A stretch of DNA of 64,000 bases from an uncultured Clostridia bacterium. Lineage in GTDB: Bacteria; Bacillota; Clostridia; Peptostreptococcales; Anaerovoracaceae. Each line of letters starts with the position of its first letter. Position 1 is the stretch's first letter. This document shows, piece by piece, positions 1 to 7,892 of the stretch. The translations under genes and the position numbers were made by a program. The stretch is from positions 8,346 through 72,345 of the forward strand of contig CAKQOE010000007.1 of NCBI GenBank assembly GCA_934255545.1. Reading direction: 5' to 3'. The notes below the pieces were generated by a model that was given only the letters and a program-made list of their open reading frames with translations, had not been told where the DNA came from and ran no database searches.

Positions 1-132
1 ATTTTTTATCCGTATACGTCCCTTACCACGGCATTTTCTGTTTATATTTTTACGTTCGCCGTTATTTTTAATGTTCAATAAAAAATTTTTTCTGTATTCT
101 TCATACATGACGAAAAAAAATTGTATTTTTTG

Positions 133-161
133 TTGAAAAAAGTCTGAAAATTAGCTAAAGT
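133..161 (+). promoter_or_regulatory. Candidate sigma-A promoter of sstT
   Basis: TTGAAA at 133-138 and TAAAGT at 156-161 are separated by 17 nt, about 55 nt upstream of the sstT start. The -35 is good and the -10 is weak (four of six). The rest of 1-216 is very AT-rich and shows no other gene. Confidence 0.5.
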
Positions 162-216
162 AGAAGAGGTATTATTCTTTACCGAAATTTTTATGTAAAA
201 TTAAGGAGAAAAAAAA

Positions 217-1452
217 ATGAAAAAAATCGCAGCTGCCTGGAACAGTGTCAGCCTGATCCTTAAGATCGTCATCGGTATGATCATCGGTGCGATCCTCGGT
301 CTCACGCTCCCACAGTTAACAGGTCTTTCTATCCTCGGTACGCTCTTCGTAGGAGCGTTAAAGGCTATCGCGCCTGTACTCGTATTCGTACTCGTCATCA
401 GTGCTCTTACTCAGGCGAGATCAGGCATCGGCAGGCAGTTCAGAACTGTTGTCGTACTTTACTTACTGAACACATTCCTCGCTGCAGTCATGGCTGTAGT
501 ATTTGCGTTCCTCTTCCCTGTAACGCTCAGACTTACTGACGCTGCCGATCAGGCTGCACCGGGAGGCGTTATAGAAGTACTTACTACTCTTCTCAACAAC
601 TGTGTAGCAAACCCTGTAGCAGCGCTCACAAACGCTAACTACCTCGGTATCCTCGTATGGGCTATCCTCTTCGGTCTCGGTCTCAAGATCATCGCTTCAG
701 ACGGCACAAAGAGAGCTCTCAACGATATCTCAAACGCAGTTTCACAGGTAGTAAGATGGGTCATCGGATGCGCTCCTTTCGGTATCCTCGGCCTCGTATT
801 CACAGCAGTTTCTGAAAACGGTCTTTCTATATTCATCGACTACGGAAAGCTCGTTGCAGTTCTCGTAGGCTGCATGGCAGTTATGTCTCTCGTGATAATA
901 CCTATCATCGTATTTGCGTGCATCCGCCAGAACCCTTATCCTCTCGTACTCACATGCATGAGAGAAAGCGGTATCACAGCATTCTTCACAAGAAGTTCAG
1001 CTGCAAACATCCCTGTAAACATGTCACTCTGCGAAAAGCTCGGACTCGATAAGGACCTCTACTCTGTATCTATCCCGCTCGGAGCTACTATCAACATGAA
1101 CGGCGCAGCTATCACTATCACTATACTGTCACTCGCAGCAGCTCACACTCTCGGCATTGAAGTAAGCATCCCTGCCGCTATCATCCTGAGCCTGCTTGCT
1201 ACAGTTTCAGCATGCGGCGCATCAGGCGTTGCAGGCGGTTCGCTCCTCCTCATCCCACTCGCATGCTCACTCTTCGGTATCTCAAACGACATCGCGATGC
1301 AGGTAGTAGGCGTAGGCTTCATCATCGGCGTTATCCAGGACTCTTGCGAAACAGCTATCAACTCATGCGGCGACGTTATATTCGCAGCTACAGCTGAGTA
1401 CTATCACAAGAGAAAGAACGGCGAAAAGATCGAAATCAAGAAGGTAAGATAA
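217..1452 (+). CDS. sstT: Sodium/serine-threonine symporter SstT
   Basis: Predicted inner-membrane Na+-coupled serine/threonine importer of the dicarboxylate/amino acid:cation symporter family. The 411-residue length matches SstT of E. coli closely. The protein is hydrophobic throughout, with about eight membrane segments, the serine-rich re-entrant stretch [14 protein letters not shown] (near residues 260-273) and the family signature [13 protein letters not shown] (near 289-301). The start follows a good AAGGAG site. It is a single-gene unit, with its own promoter upstream and a terminator hairpin downstream that faces the convergent ABC permease. Codon use is strongly biased to CTC and ATC, unlike many neighbours that favour ATA, which suggests high expression. 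Identification is confident; substrate is inferred from family. Confidence 0.93.
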   Translation: MKKIAAAWNSVSLILKIVIGMIIGAILGLTLPQLTGLSILGTLFVGALKAIAPVLVFVLVISALTQARSGIGRQFRTVVVLYLLNTFLAAVMAVVFAFLFPVTLRLTDAADQAAPGGVIEVLTTLLNNCVANPVAALTNANYLGILVWAILFGLGLKIIASDGTKRALNDISNAVSQVVRWVIGCAPFGILGLVFTAVSENGLSIFIDYGKLVAVLVGCMAVMSLVIIPIIVFACIRQNPYPLVLTCMRESGITAFFTRSSAANIPVNMSLCEKLGLDKDLYSVSIPLGATINMNGAAITITILSLAAAHTLGIEVSIPAAIILSLLATVSACGASGVAGGSLLLIPLACSLFGISNDIAMQVVGVGFIIGVIQDSCETAINSCGDVIFAATAEYYHKRKNGEKIEIKKVR

Positions 1453-1526
1453 AAAGTAAGATAAGATCAAACATTTCGTTAAGATTTCTTACAGAACATA
1501 TCGAAAATTTAAAACCACATCAAAAC

Positions 1527-1577
1527 AAAAGAGCGAGGCTCCGGACATCATATGATGAACGAAGCCGCGCTCTTTTT
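1527..1577. terminator. Terminator between sstT and the convergent ABC permease
   Basis: AAAAGAGCG at 1527-1535 pairs with CGCTCTTTT at 1568-1576, and the stem continues inward through GGCT/AGCC with one mismatch. Runs of A on one side and T on the other make it usable in both directions. Confidence 0.75.
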
Positions 1578-1615
1578 ATATGCTCTGATAATTAATAAAT
1601 AAGCAGCATCCCGCC

Positions 1616-1631
1616 GACGCGTCACCGCGTC
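1616..1631. repeat. TCAC-core hairpin repeat, intergenic copy
   Basis: Perfect 6-bp arms GACGCG and CGCGTC flank the tetranucleotide TCAC. It lies 30 nt past the stop codon of the ABC permease. Member of the TCAC/GTGA hairpin family described in the findings. Confidence 0.7.
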
Positions 1632-1660
1632 ATACATACCTGCCGTACACTGTCACACTA

Positions 1661-2476
1661 TCACTCGATCGCTGCGCTGCGGCCTTCTATCCTGCCCGCA
1701 ACGGCGTCAAGCACCATCATAAACAGCTTTTCAAATATGACCGACACAGCTATGATCGTCGCCGTCCATGCGAAAAGATCAGGCGTTTCAAGGTATATTT
1801 TTGCACTGTACAGACGCTCTCCCAGCGAACCCGAAGGCTGACCTATGACCTCTGCCGCTATGCCCGATTTCCAGCACAGCCCCAGCCCGAGCGAGCACGC
1901 GCTCCTGAAAAACGGCATGACAGACGGTACGTATATGTACCTCACCAGCCTTCCCGCGGTGACGCGGAATACATGCGCCATTTCCAGAAGCTGCCTGTCC
2001 GTATTCATTATTCCCTGCAGGACATTTGCGTATATTACAGGAAATACCATAAGAAACGATATCACGAACGCAAGATTTTTAGACGGGATCCATATCAGGA
2101 CTATGATTATAAAAGAAGCCACCGGAGTTGCTTTTACAGCAGCTGCCAGTGGTTCAAGAAGTTCCCTTATACGTACATGACCGGCCGAAAGCGCCGCGAG
2201 AACGACGCCGGAACAGACCGCTGCGGCAAACGCTCCTATGATCCTCACTGCCGAGAACCCTATAGAACGCCAGAATCCTGCCTCAGTCACAAGCTCTGCA
2301 AGCCGTATAAGCGACGCGAGCGGTGATGCGAGAAGTATCTCCTGGCCGAGCAGCATGCTGGCTGCCTGCCATACAAGCAGCCAGAACAATACCGCCCACA
2401 GCCTCATTTTTCCCTTATGACCGGCCTTATCTGCATTCTGAAGCCTGTCGCTACGCTCCGAAGTAGAAATCGTCAT
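1661..2476 (-). CDS. ABC transporter permease, SsuC/TauC/ThiX type
   Basis: Membrane permease of a small-molecule ABC importer (binding-protein-dependent transport family). About six hydrophobic segments are visible over 271 residues, with the cytoplasmic EAA-loop-like stretch LLEMAHVFRVTAGRLVRYIY (near 163-182) that should contact an ATPase. The start overlaps the end of the upstream binding-protein gene by 26 nt, so the two are co-translated; an AGGAGG lies 11 nt upstream. Relatives import nitrate, sulfonates, taurine or pyrimidine precursors, and the substrate cannot be told here. No ATPase gene follows: the next gene is the convergent sstT. Confidence 0.85.
   Translation of the reverse strand: MTISTSERSDRLQNADKAGHKGKMRLWAVLFWLLVWQAASMLLGQEILLASPLASLIRLAELVTEAGFWRSIGFSAVRIIGAFAAAVCSGVVLAALSAGHVRIRELLEPLAAAVKATPVASFIIIVLIWIPSKNLAFVISFLMVFPVIYANVLQGIMNTDRQLLEMAHVFRVTAGRLVRYIYVPSVMPFFRSACSLGLGLCWKSGIAAEVIGQPSGSLGERLYSAKIYLETPDLFAWTATIIAVSVIFEKLFMMVLDAVAGRIEGRSAAIE
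1954..1967. repeat. GTGA-core hairpin repeat inside the permease gene
   Basis: Arms CCGCG and CGCGG (5 bp) flank GTGA. It encodes Arg-Val-Thr-Ala of the permease in the EAA-loop region, so it may simply be coding sequence. Confidence 0.4.
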
Positions 2477-3485
2477 CAGGCAGCTTGCCTCCTACAGCCG
2501 CAGGATTCTGCTCAGCGAGTACGCTAAGGTATCCTGAAAGCTCTGATTTCATGTCTTTGCCTGTAGTGCATACGATATGGCACGCAGGTATAGCCTTCTC
2601 AGCAACAGCAGCCTTTACTATATCATAATTTTCTATAAGCGCCGCAGCGTCAGCTGCGTTTGCGTTTACCCAGTCAACAGAAGACTTGTATTCTTCAAGG
2701 AAATTCTTTACAGCTCCAGGGTTCGCGTCAGCTACGTCCTTACGGATAACAGCAACTCCCGTTACCATAGATGAATCAACGCCGAGCTTTTCCCATTCCT
2801 CTGTAAGGTCGAGAGCCGTGCGTATAGAGTCATTCTTCATCTGCGCAGTAGTCACGAACGGCTGCGGCAGAAGAGCTACAGCGCCCTCAGAAGAGGCTAT
2901 TGCTGAAACGCATTCAGCGTGCTCTGACTTCCATTCTATAGTAACATCCTTGTCAGGGTCTATGCCGTTCTGCGAAAGGACATATCTGAGAGCGTACTCA
3001 GGAGTAGCACCCTTTCCTGACGCATATATCGTCTTACCCTTCAGGTCGGCAACACTGTTTACCGTATCACCGTTTTCTACTATATAAAGTATGCCGTAAG
3101 TGTTTATGGCAAGCACCTGTACATTTCCCTCAGTCTTGTTGTAAAGAACAGACGCAAGGTTTGCAGGAACGCACGCTATATCGATGTTGCCCTGTATGAA
3201 CTGCGGCGTGATCTCGTCAGCAGAAGCCGCCATAGTAAACGTGTAGTTGTTGCTCAGAGTCTCGCCCCTGTCAGCGTCATTCATAAGCTTTACAAGACCC
3301 ATGCCCGTAGGTCCCTTAAGCGCTGCGACGTTAAGATCCGCAGGAGCAGCCTTCTCTTCAGCCTGACCCGCGCTACCTGAAGAAGACGCCGATCTCTGAT
3401 CTCCGTTTGTTCCGCATCCTGCGAGCATTCCGACAACCATAAGCAGCGTCAGAGCCACAGCAGTGAATTTTTTCCATTTTTTCAT
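2451..3485 (-). CDS. ABC transporter substrate-binding lipoprotein, NMT1/SsuA type
   Basis: Extracellular lipid-anchored binding protein of the same importer as the downstream permease. The N-terminus has a basic stretch, a hydrophobic core and the lipobox LAGC with Cys24, so it should be processed by Lgt and signal peptidase II. The mature part is a 320-residue periplasmic-binding fold: motifs such as GLVKLMNDAD, the dipole stretch SVADLKGKTIYASGKGATPEYALR split over residues 143-166, and a hinge region resemble SsuA/NMT1/ThiY proteins. Ligand is unknown. A spaced AAGGGA site precedes the start. It is the first gene of a two-gene operon with a likely promoter at 3621-3649. Confidence 0.85.
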   Translation of the reverse strand: MKKWKKFTAVALTLLMVVGMLAGCGTNGDQRSASSSGSAGQAEEKAAPADLNVAALKGPTGMGLVKLMNDADRGETLSNNYTFTMAASADEITPQFIQGNIDIACVPANLASVLYNKTEGNVQVLAINTYGILYIVENGDTVNSVADLKGKTIYASGKGATPEYALRYVLSQNGIDPDKDVTIEWKSEHAECVSAIASSEGAVALLPQPFVTTAQMKNDSIRTALDLTEEWEKLGVDSSMVTGVAVIRKDVADANPGAVKNFLEEYKSSVDWVNANAADAAALIENYDIVKAAVAEKAIPACHIVCTTGKDMKSELSGYLSVLAEQNPAAVGGKLPDDDFYFGA

Positions 3486-3542
3486 TAAAAAACACTTCCC
3501 TTCAAAACATTTACAATAATGCAGTAAAAGTCACAAAGACAG

Positions 3543-3558
3543 CAGGCGTCACCGCCTG
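3543..3558. repeat. TCAC-core hairpin repeat, intergenic copy
   Basis: Perfect arms CAGGCG and CGCCTG flank TCAC. It would lie in the 5' leader of the binding-protein gene transcript, between the candidate promoter and the start codon. Confidence 0.7.
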
Positions 3559-3620
3559 AACAGCGCGCCGCGCACCTGCATTTATCATATATCAGTCAGT
3601 ATATCCTGACATCTTCACAA

Positions 3621-3649
3621 ACATTATCACAGAGCCGTCATTGCGTCAA
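3621..3649 (-). promoter_or_regulatory. Candidate promoter of the SBP-permease operon
   Basis: Read on the minus strand, TTGACG (3649-3644) is followed after 17 nt by TAATGT, or after 15 nt by GATAAT preceded by an extended TGT. This gives a leader of about 130 nt that contains the 3543-3558 hairpin. Confidence 0.45.
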
Positions 3650-3736
3650 CCCTTTACATACAGGGCTTTTAAGCCGAGTGTCCATTACTAGGCAAGCCGG
3701 GCGCTGCCTTTTCGTCAGCCCTGCGGCGCCGGTGCG

Positions 3737-5518
3737 TCACGCTATGGAATTTATATAAGATATCACAAAAAACACCTGAGAAGTAAAGTCCTCAAGCATG
3801 TTCCCCATTACAGCCGCCGCTTTCTTTACTTTGTTAAGTATCGTATTTCTGTGCATATACATGGCAGCCGCCGTCCTCGTAACGCTGCAGCCGCAGACTA
3901 TATACTGCGCCATGACGGCGCACAGATCAGTGTCATTTTTTATGTCATATTCACTGAGCATTCTAAAATACGGCGAATCGAGCGCGTCAGGAGGCATAAC
4001 GCGCCGCAGCTGCGATATCATGTGTACGAACGCCATGTCTCTGTACATATAAAATGAGCCGCTTCCACTGACCGCGTCAGACGGGGCGCCGCCGGGCGCG
4101 CCCGGTATCTTGCTGCGTTTTGTGTCAGCGGAGCTGTCGTCCGGCTTTATATGAGCATTCGTGCCGTTATTTCTGAGCGCTGTTATCTCAGGAGAATTCC
4201 ACAGAGCTGAACGGCCGATCGTAAGCGCTTCGCGGCACTGCGCCGCGGCAGTCCTCAGACTTTTCAGAGAAAAAAATACGCTGCTCACGCCGCACGTGTA
4301 ATCTATATTTTTGAAGCACTTGAAAAACAGCGGTTTTTCGTATTTGTCAAGAAATTCAGACGATGAATATCCGCTATGCTCCTGCCCGATGCCTTCAGAA
4401 GCTAAACAGTCCTTCAGCACGTAGAAGCTGTTGCGGTAAACGAACGGCATGAACTGCGGCATACTGTTGCGCAGGCTCCAGCTTATAAAAGAGTAAGAAA
4501 GATCGTCGATGCTGTCGTACTGCAGCTGCGCCAGCATGAAGCGGCCTTCCGTCCGCAGCCCCCGGATATGCCCGGCCTGTTCGTTCATCTGGCGCTCAGT
4601 CATGTCGGGATTTGCCAGTATACCGGCAAGAAACGTCTCATATGACTCGCGTACTGCGTTTTCATTTTTGCGGTGATGCTCAAAATAAAGCGACAGCTTG
4701 TCAGCTATCATGTTCATAAGATAAAGATATCCGTTCGTCGGATGCGAAAGGCAGTGGAACGCAAGCGCGTATCCGACAGTCCGACCGCCTGTAACGAACC
4801 TGTACGCTATGCTGTAAAACGTATCCCGGTCGAGATCACGCTCCCTGACGGCATCTGAGTCAAGCCTGTACTCACATATTTTAAGCGTTTCCAATGAGTC
4901 GAAATTTGACATAACGCCTGACTCTACAAGTTTGCGCATATCATCAGGAGAAGCATAGCCGTTTGATATAACGCTCCTTATGAGCGGTCCTACCTCTGTC
5001 ATATCGCGCGTGTGGCCTATAAGCGAGTAATTATTGTCAAGCACGATGAGCGGATGCGTCACAAGCTCTTCAGTTATGTCAACGAGCTCCTGCATGCTGT
5101 TGTTTCTCAGCAGGCTCAGGTGAAACGACTTTTCCCACTCATCAAATTTTTTCATTATATTTTGTATACAGTTAAACATATAGGCGAATTTAACATCCGC
5201 AAACAGAAATACGACAGAAAGCTCACGGCACGATGTGCAAACTGCACTTTTCTCGCTGCGGCACAGACAGACGTATATCTGTGACGACATGCGTTCCGAA
5301 CTTAGAAACGTATCGTACTCGCTTTCAAACTCTTCTTCATCTATAAGATAAAGATAGTGTCCGCTCTCGCCGCGATCAGCATCGTTATCGCCCGCGTCAG
5401 CCACATCCATAAGCTTTATGCCGTCAAACTCCATGCTTACATCTGCGTTTACAGTCTCGTATCCGCAGCCGTGGTCCTCTGTAAGCCGGTACATCAATAC
5501 ACTAAGAGGCAGTTTCAT
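3737..5518 (-). CDS. PucR-family transcriptional regulator
   Basis: Cytoplasmic DNA-binding regulator of 593 residues. The C-terminal 60 residues form the PucR-type helix-turn-helix: SVTRTAAAMYMHRNTILNKV followed by a coil. The preceding 300 residues look like the GGDEF-like/linker region of CdaR/PucR proteins; the N-terminal 200 residues are not recognised. I start at 5518 (MKLPLSVLMYR) because an AGGAG sits 11 nt upstream; the frame stays open for another 34 codons without a site. A low-complexity insert rich in Gly, Ala, Pro, Ser and Asp (near 500-535) interrupts the sequence just before the HTH domain. It is divergent from the flavoprotein at 5919, which is therefore a plausible target. 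Effector unknown. Confidence 0.8.
   Translation of the reverse strand: MKLPLSVLMYRLTEDHGCGYETVNADVSMEFDGIKLMDVADAGDNDADRGESGHYLYLIDEEEFESEYDTFLSSERMSSQIYVCLCRSEKSAVCTSCRELSVVFLFADVKFAYMFNCIQNIMKKFDEWEKSFHLSLLRNNSMQELVDITEELVTHPLIVLDNNYSLIGHTRDMTEVGPLIRSVISNGYASPDDMRKLVESGVMSNFDSLETLKICEYRLDSDAVRERDLDRDTFYSIAYRFVTGGRTVGYALAFHCLSHPTNGYLYLMNMIADKLSLYFEHHRKNENAVRESYETFLAGILANPDMTERQMNEQAGHIRGLRTEGRFMLAQLQYDSIDDLSYSFISWSLRNSMPQFMPFVYRNSFYVLKDCLASEGIGQEHSGYSSSEFLDKYEKPLFFKCFKNIDYTCGVSSVFFSLKSLRTAAAQCREALTIGRSALWNSPEITALRNNGTNAHIKPDDSSADTKRSKIPGAPGGAPSDAVSGSGSFYMYRDMAFVHMISQLRRVMPPDALDSPYFRMLSEYDIKNDTDLCAVMAQYIVCGCSVTRTAAAMYMHRNTILNKVKKAAAVMGNMLEDFTSQVFFVISYINSIA
4092..4105. repeat. 14-bp GC palindrome inside the low-complexity insert of the PucR gene
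   Basis: CCGGGCGCGCCCGG is a perfect palindrome. It encodes part of the Gly-Ala-Pro-Gly-Gly-Ala-Pro stretch of the regulator's insert. Confidence 0.5.
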
Positions 5519-5683
5519 TTCATGATCTCTCCTGTTCTTGCCATTTATAACATATAACACTGTATTTCTCTTATCCGTATATGCAATGCTGCTGCGCACA
5601 TAAAAAAACAAGCGCAGCAACCTTCAAAGCCACCCATACCGACACGGCGACCGGCTCCGCCCGTCGCCTGACACGCGCGCCTG

Positions 5684-5700
5684 GCGCGCGCTCCCATACA
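5684..5700. repeat. GCC-N-GGC 17-bp palindrome
   Basis: Perfect 8-bp arms CGCGCGCC and GGCGCGCG flank a single T. Member of the second palindrome family; this copy is the only one with T in the centre. Confidence 0.6.
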
Positions 5701-5726
5701 TCCTGTTAATTACATAATATACCCGA

Positions 5727-5741
5727 TGTGCATTTTGCACA
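5727..5741. promoter_or_regulatory. Candidate operator dyad
   Basis: TGTGCA and TGCACA are perfect inverted 6-mers separated by TTT, in the divergent region. It could be the site of the PucR-type regulator, but nothing proves this. Confidence 0.35.
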
Positions 5742-5918
5742 ACACGCATATTTTTTTATGTCTACATTCACAACGATACCGATGCTATATTACGGTAAAA
5801 TATTGTAAATAAAACTTTTTACGCTTTAACGCATAAAACGGCCCGCGCATGCAGCCGGGCACGCGCAGGCGTACTTTAGTTGTAACAGTTTTTTGTAATT
5901 GAAATATGGAGGGTACAT

Positions 5919-7766
5919 ATGAAATATCAGCTTATCGACTCAAATGACTTCGATGCAAACATGAAGGAAGTCATCGAAAAATACCAGCAGCGCGTACAGA
6001 CTACACCGCCGGGCGTCTGTCCTGTGGCAGTCCAGCTCTCGCTCCTTCAGGCTTCAAGATACCAGACATGCACAAAATGCGTGCCTTGCAGAGAAGGACT
6101 GCCTCAGCTCGAGATACTCATGCAGCAGATACTCGACGGCAAGGGAACTCCTGAAACGCTCGAAAAGCTCAGAAGCACTGCTCAGTTCATAAACAATACA
6201 GCAGACTGCGCTATCGGCTACAATACAGCCAAAGACGTGCTCGACAGCATCGAGATGTTTAAAGCTGACTATGAGAGCCACGTGACTACAGGCCGCTGCC
6301 ATGAGAGCGTAGGACAGAAGATACCTTGCGTTCACCAGTGTCCGGCGCACGTTGACATCCCGGGATATATAGCGCTCGTAAAAAACGGCGACCACGCAGG
6401 CGCTATTAACCTCATCCGCCGCGACAACCCGCTTCCTACAGCCTGCGCGATGGTATGCGAGCATCCATGCGAGGAGCGCTGCAGAAGGACTATGATAGAC
6501 GCGCCTCTTAATATACGCGGCATAAAGAAATACGCAGTAGATCAGATCGCTGCTGACAAGGTAGCAGTTCCAAAGGCTCTCGGCAGAACAGGAAAGAAGG
6601 TGGGTGTCGTAGGCGGCGGTCCTGCCGGCCTGAGTGCTGCTTATTTCCTTTCTTTAATGGGTCACAGCGTAACTATATTTGAAAGACAGGAAAAGCTCGG
6701 CGGCATGCTGAGATACGGTATACCTGAGTACCGCTTCCCTAAGGCTCGCCTTGATGAGGATATAAACGCTATACTTTCTACGGGAAATATAACAGTTGAA
6801 TACAACTCAAAAGTCGGCGATTCTATAAGCGTTGCTGATGTACGCGATTCATTTGATGCCATGTTCGTCGCTATAGGCGCTCAGAAGGGCAAGACGCTGC
6901 GCATGGACGGAAACGACGCAGGAAACGTTGTTTCGGCTGTTGATATCCTGGACCGCATCGGCCACGGCGATATCCCTGACTACACAGGAAAGACTGTAGT
7001 AGTCATCGGCGGCGGTAATGTTGCTATGGACTGCGCGAGAAGCGCTGTACGCTGCGGCGCCGCAGAGGTAAAGGTCGTTTACAGAAGACGCAAGGAGGAC
7101 ATGACTGCCCTCATTACTGAGATAGATTCTGCTGCAGAGGAAGGCGTTGAGTTCCTGACTTTACAGGCTCCTGAGTCTATAGAAAAGGACGCTGACGGCA
7201 ACTGCTCCGCTCTTATAGCGCAGCCTCAGATGATAGGCGCTTACAGAGGCGGCAGACCTGCACCTAAGAACGCCAATTTACCTGCAAACAGGATAGCGTG
7301 CGATGTTATAATGATCGCCGTAGGTCAGGATATAGAGAGTGCTCCGTTCGAGGAATTCGGAATGCCTGCAAACAGGAACGTATTCCAGGCCGGCCTGGAC
7401 ACTGCTGTTGAAGGTCTCGACGGTGTATTTACAGGCGGCGACTGCGCTACAGGTCCGTCTACTGCTATCCGCGCCATCGCTGCAGGCAAGGTCGCTGCTC
7501 ACAACATCGACGCTTACCTCGGCTTCAACCACACGCTCGACTGCGGCGCTGAAGCTCCTGCCGCAGAGCCTAACGACCCGACTCCTACAGGCCGCGTAAA
7601 CATCATAGAACGCCCTGCAAGCGAGAGAAAGCACGACTTCAAGCACGTAGAAGTAGAAATGACACTCGAAGAAGCCATGCAGGAAGCAGGCCGCTGCCTC
7701 CGCTGCGACCACTTCGGCTGCGGCTACTTCAACACTGACGTAGACATCCCGACAAATACTTATTAA
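5919..7766 (+). CDS. NuoF/GltD-type Fe-S flavoprotein oxidoreductase
   Basis: A 615-residue fusion. Residues 30-115 match the C-terminal [4Fe-4S] domain of NuoF (C51-x2-C54-x2-C57 and a fourth Cys near 97). Residues 130-200 are the Fe-S domain of the glutamate synthase small subunit type, with the cluster Cys137, 141, 176, 180, 184, 188. Residues 225-530 hold two Rossmann units: FAD-binding VGGGPAGLSAAY and NAD(P)-binding VVIGGGNVAMDCARSA. The C-terminus has another Cys-rich motif, GRCLRCDHFGCGY. No NuoF flavin domain and no GltA large subunit accompany it. It probably moves electrons between NAD(P)H and an iron-sulfur partner such as ferredoxin; the partner enzyme is not in the window. A GGAGGG site sits 6 nt upstream of the start. 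Confidence 0.8.
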   Translation: MKYQLIDSNDFDANMKEVIEKYQQRVQTTPPGVCPVAVQLSLLQASRYQTCTKCVPCREGLPQLEILMQQILDGKGTPETLEKLRSTAQFINNTADCAIGYNTAKDVLDSIEMFKADYESHVTTGRCHESVGQKIPCVHQCPAHVDIPGYIALVKNGDHAGAINLIRRDNPLPTACAMVCEHPCEERCRRTMIDAPLNIRGIKKYAVDQIAADKVAVPKALGRTGKKVGVVGGGPAGLSAAYFLSLMGHSVTIFERQEKLGGMLRYGIPEYRFPKARLDEDINAILSTGNITVEYNSKVGDSISVADVRDSFDAMFVAIGAQKGKTLRMDGNDAGNVVSAVDILDRIGHGDIPDYTGKTVVVIGGGNVAMDCARSAVRCGAAEVKVVYRRRKEDMTALITEIDSAAEEGVEFLTLQAPESIEKDADGNCSALIAQPQMIGAYRGGRPAPKNANLPANRIACDVIMIAVGQDIESAPFEEFGMPANRNVFQAGLDTAVEGLDGVFTGGDCATGPSTAIRAIAAGKVAAHNIDAYLGFNHTLDCGAEAPAAEPNDPTPTGRVNIIERPASERKHDFKHVEVEMTLEEAMQEAGRCLRCDHFGCGYFNTDVDIPTNTY

Positions 7767-7818
7767 TTTAACGAGTAAGTATTATCAAAAGCTCTTAACA
7801 ATAATTTATATATAACCG

Positions 7819-7882
7819 AAAACTCCGACCCGCTTGCGAAGCAGCCGCTTTTAAGCCTGCCTCCCGAACGGGTCGGAGTTTT
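7819..7882. terminator. Bidirectional terminator between the flavoprotein and blaR1
   Basis: A perfect 14-bp stem: AAAACTCCGACCCG at 7819-7832 and CGGGTCGGAGTTTT at 7869-7882, with a 36-nt apical loop that can fold further. Serves two convergent genes. Confidence 0.85.
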
Positions 7883-7892
7883 GTTTATATTT

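Larger units (their letters stand above)
5519..5918. other. Divergent intergenic region between the PucR regulator and the flavoprotein
   Basis: No gene is visible in these 400 bases. The region holds a GC palindrome at 5684-5700, a dyad at 5727-5741, and AT-rich sequence at 5745-5830 that probably carries the promoter of the flavoprotein, though no convincing -35/-10 pair stands out. Confidence 0.6.
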
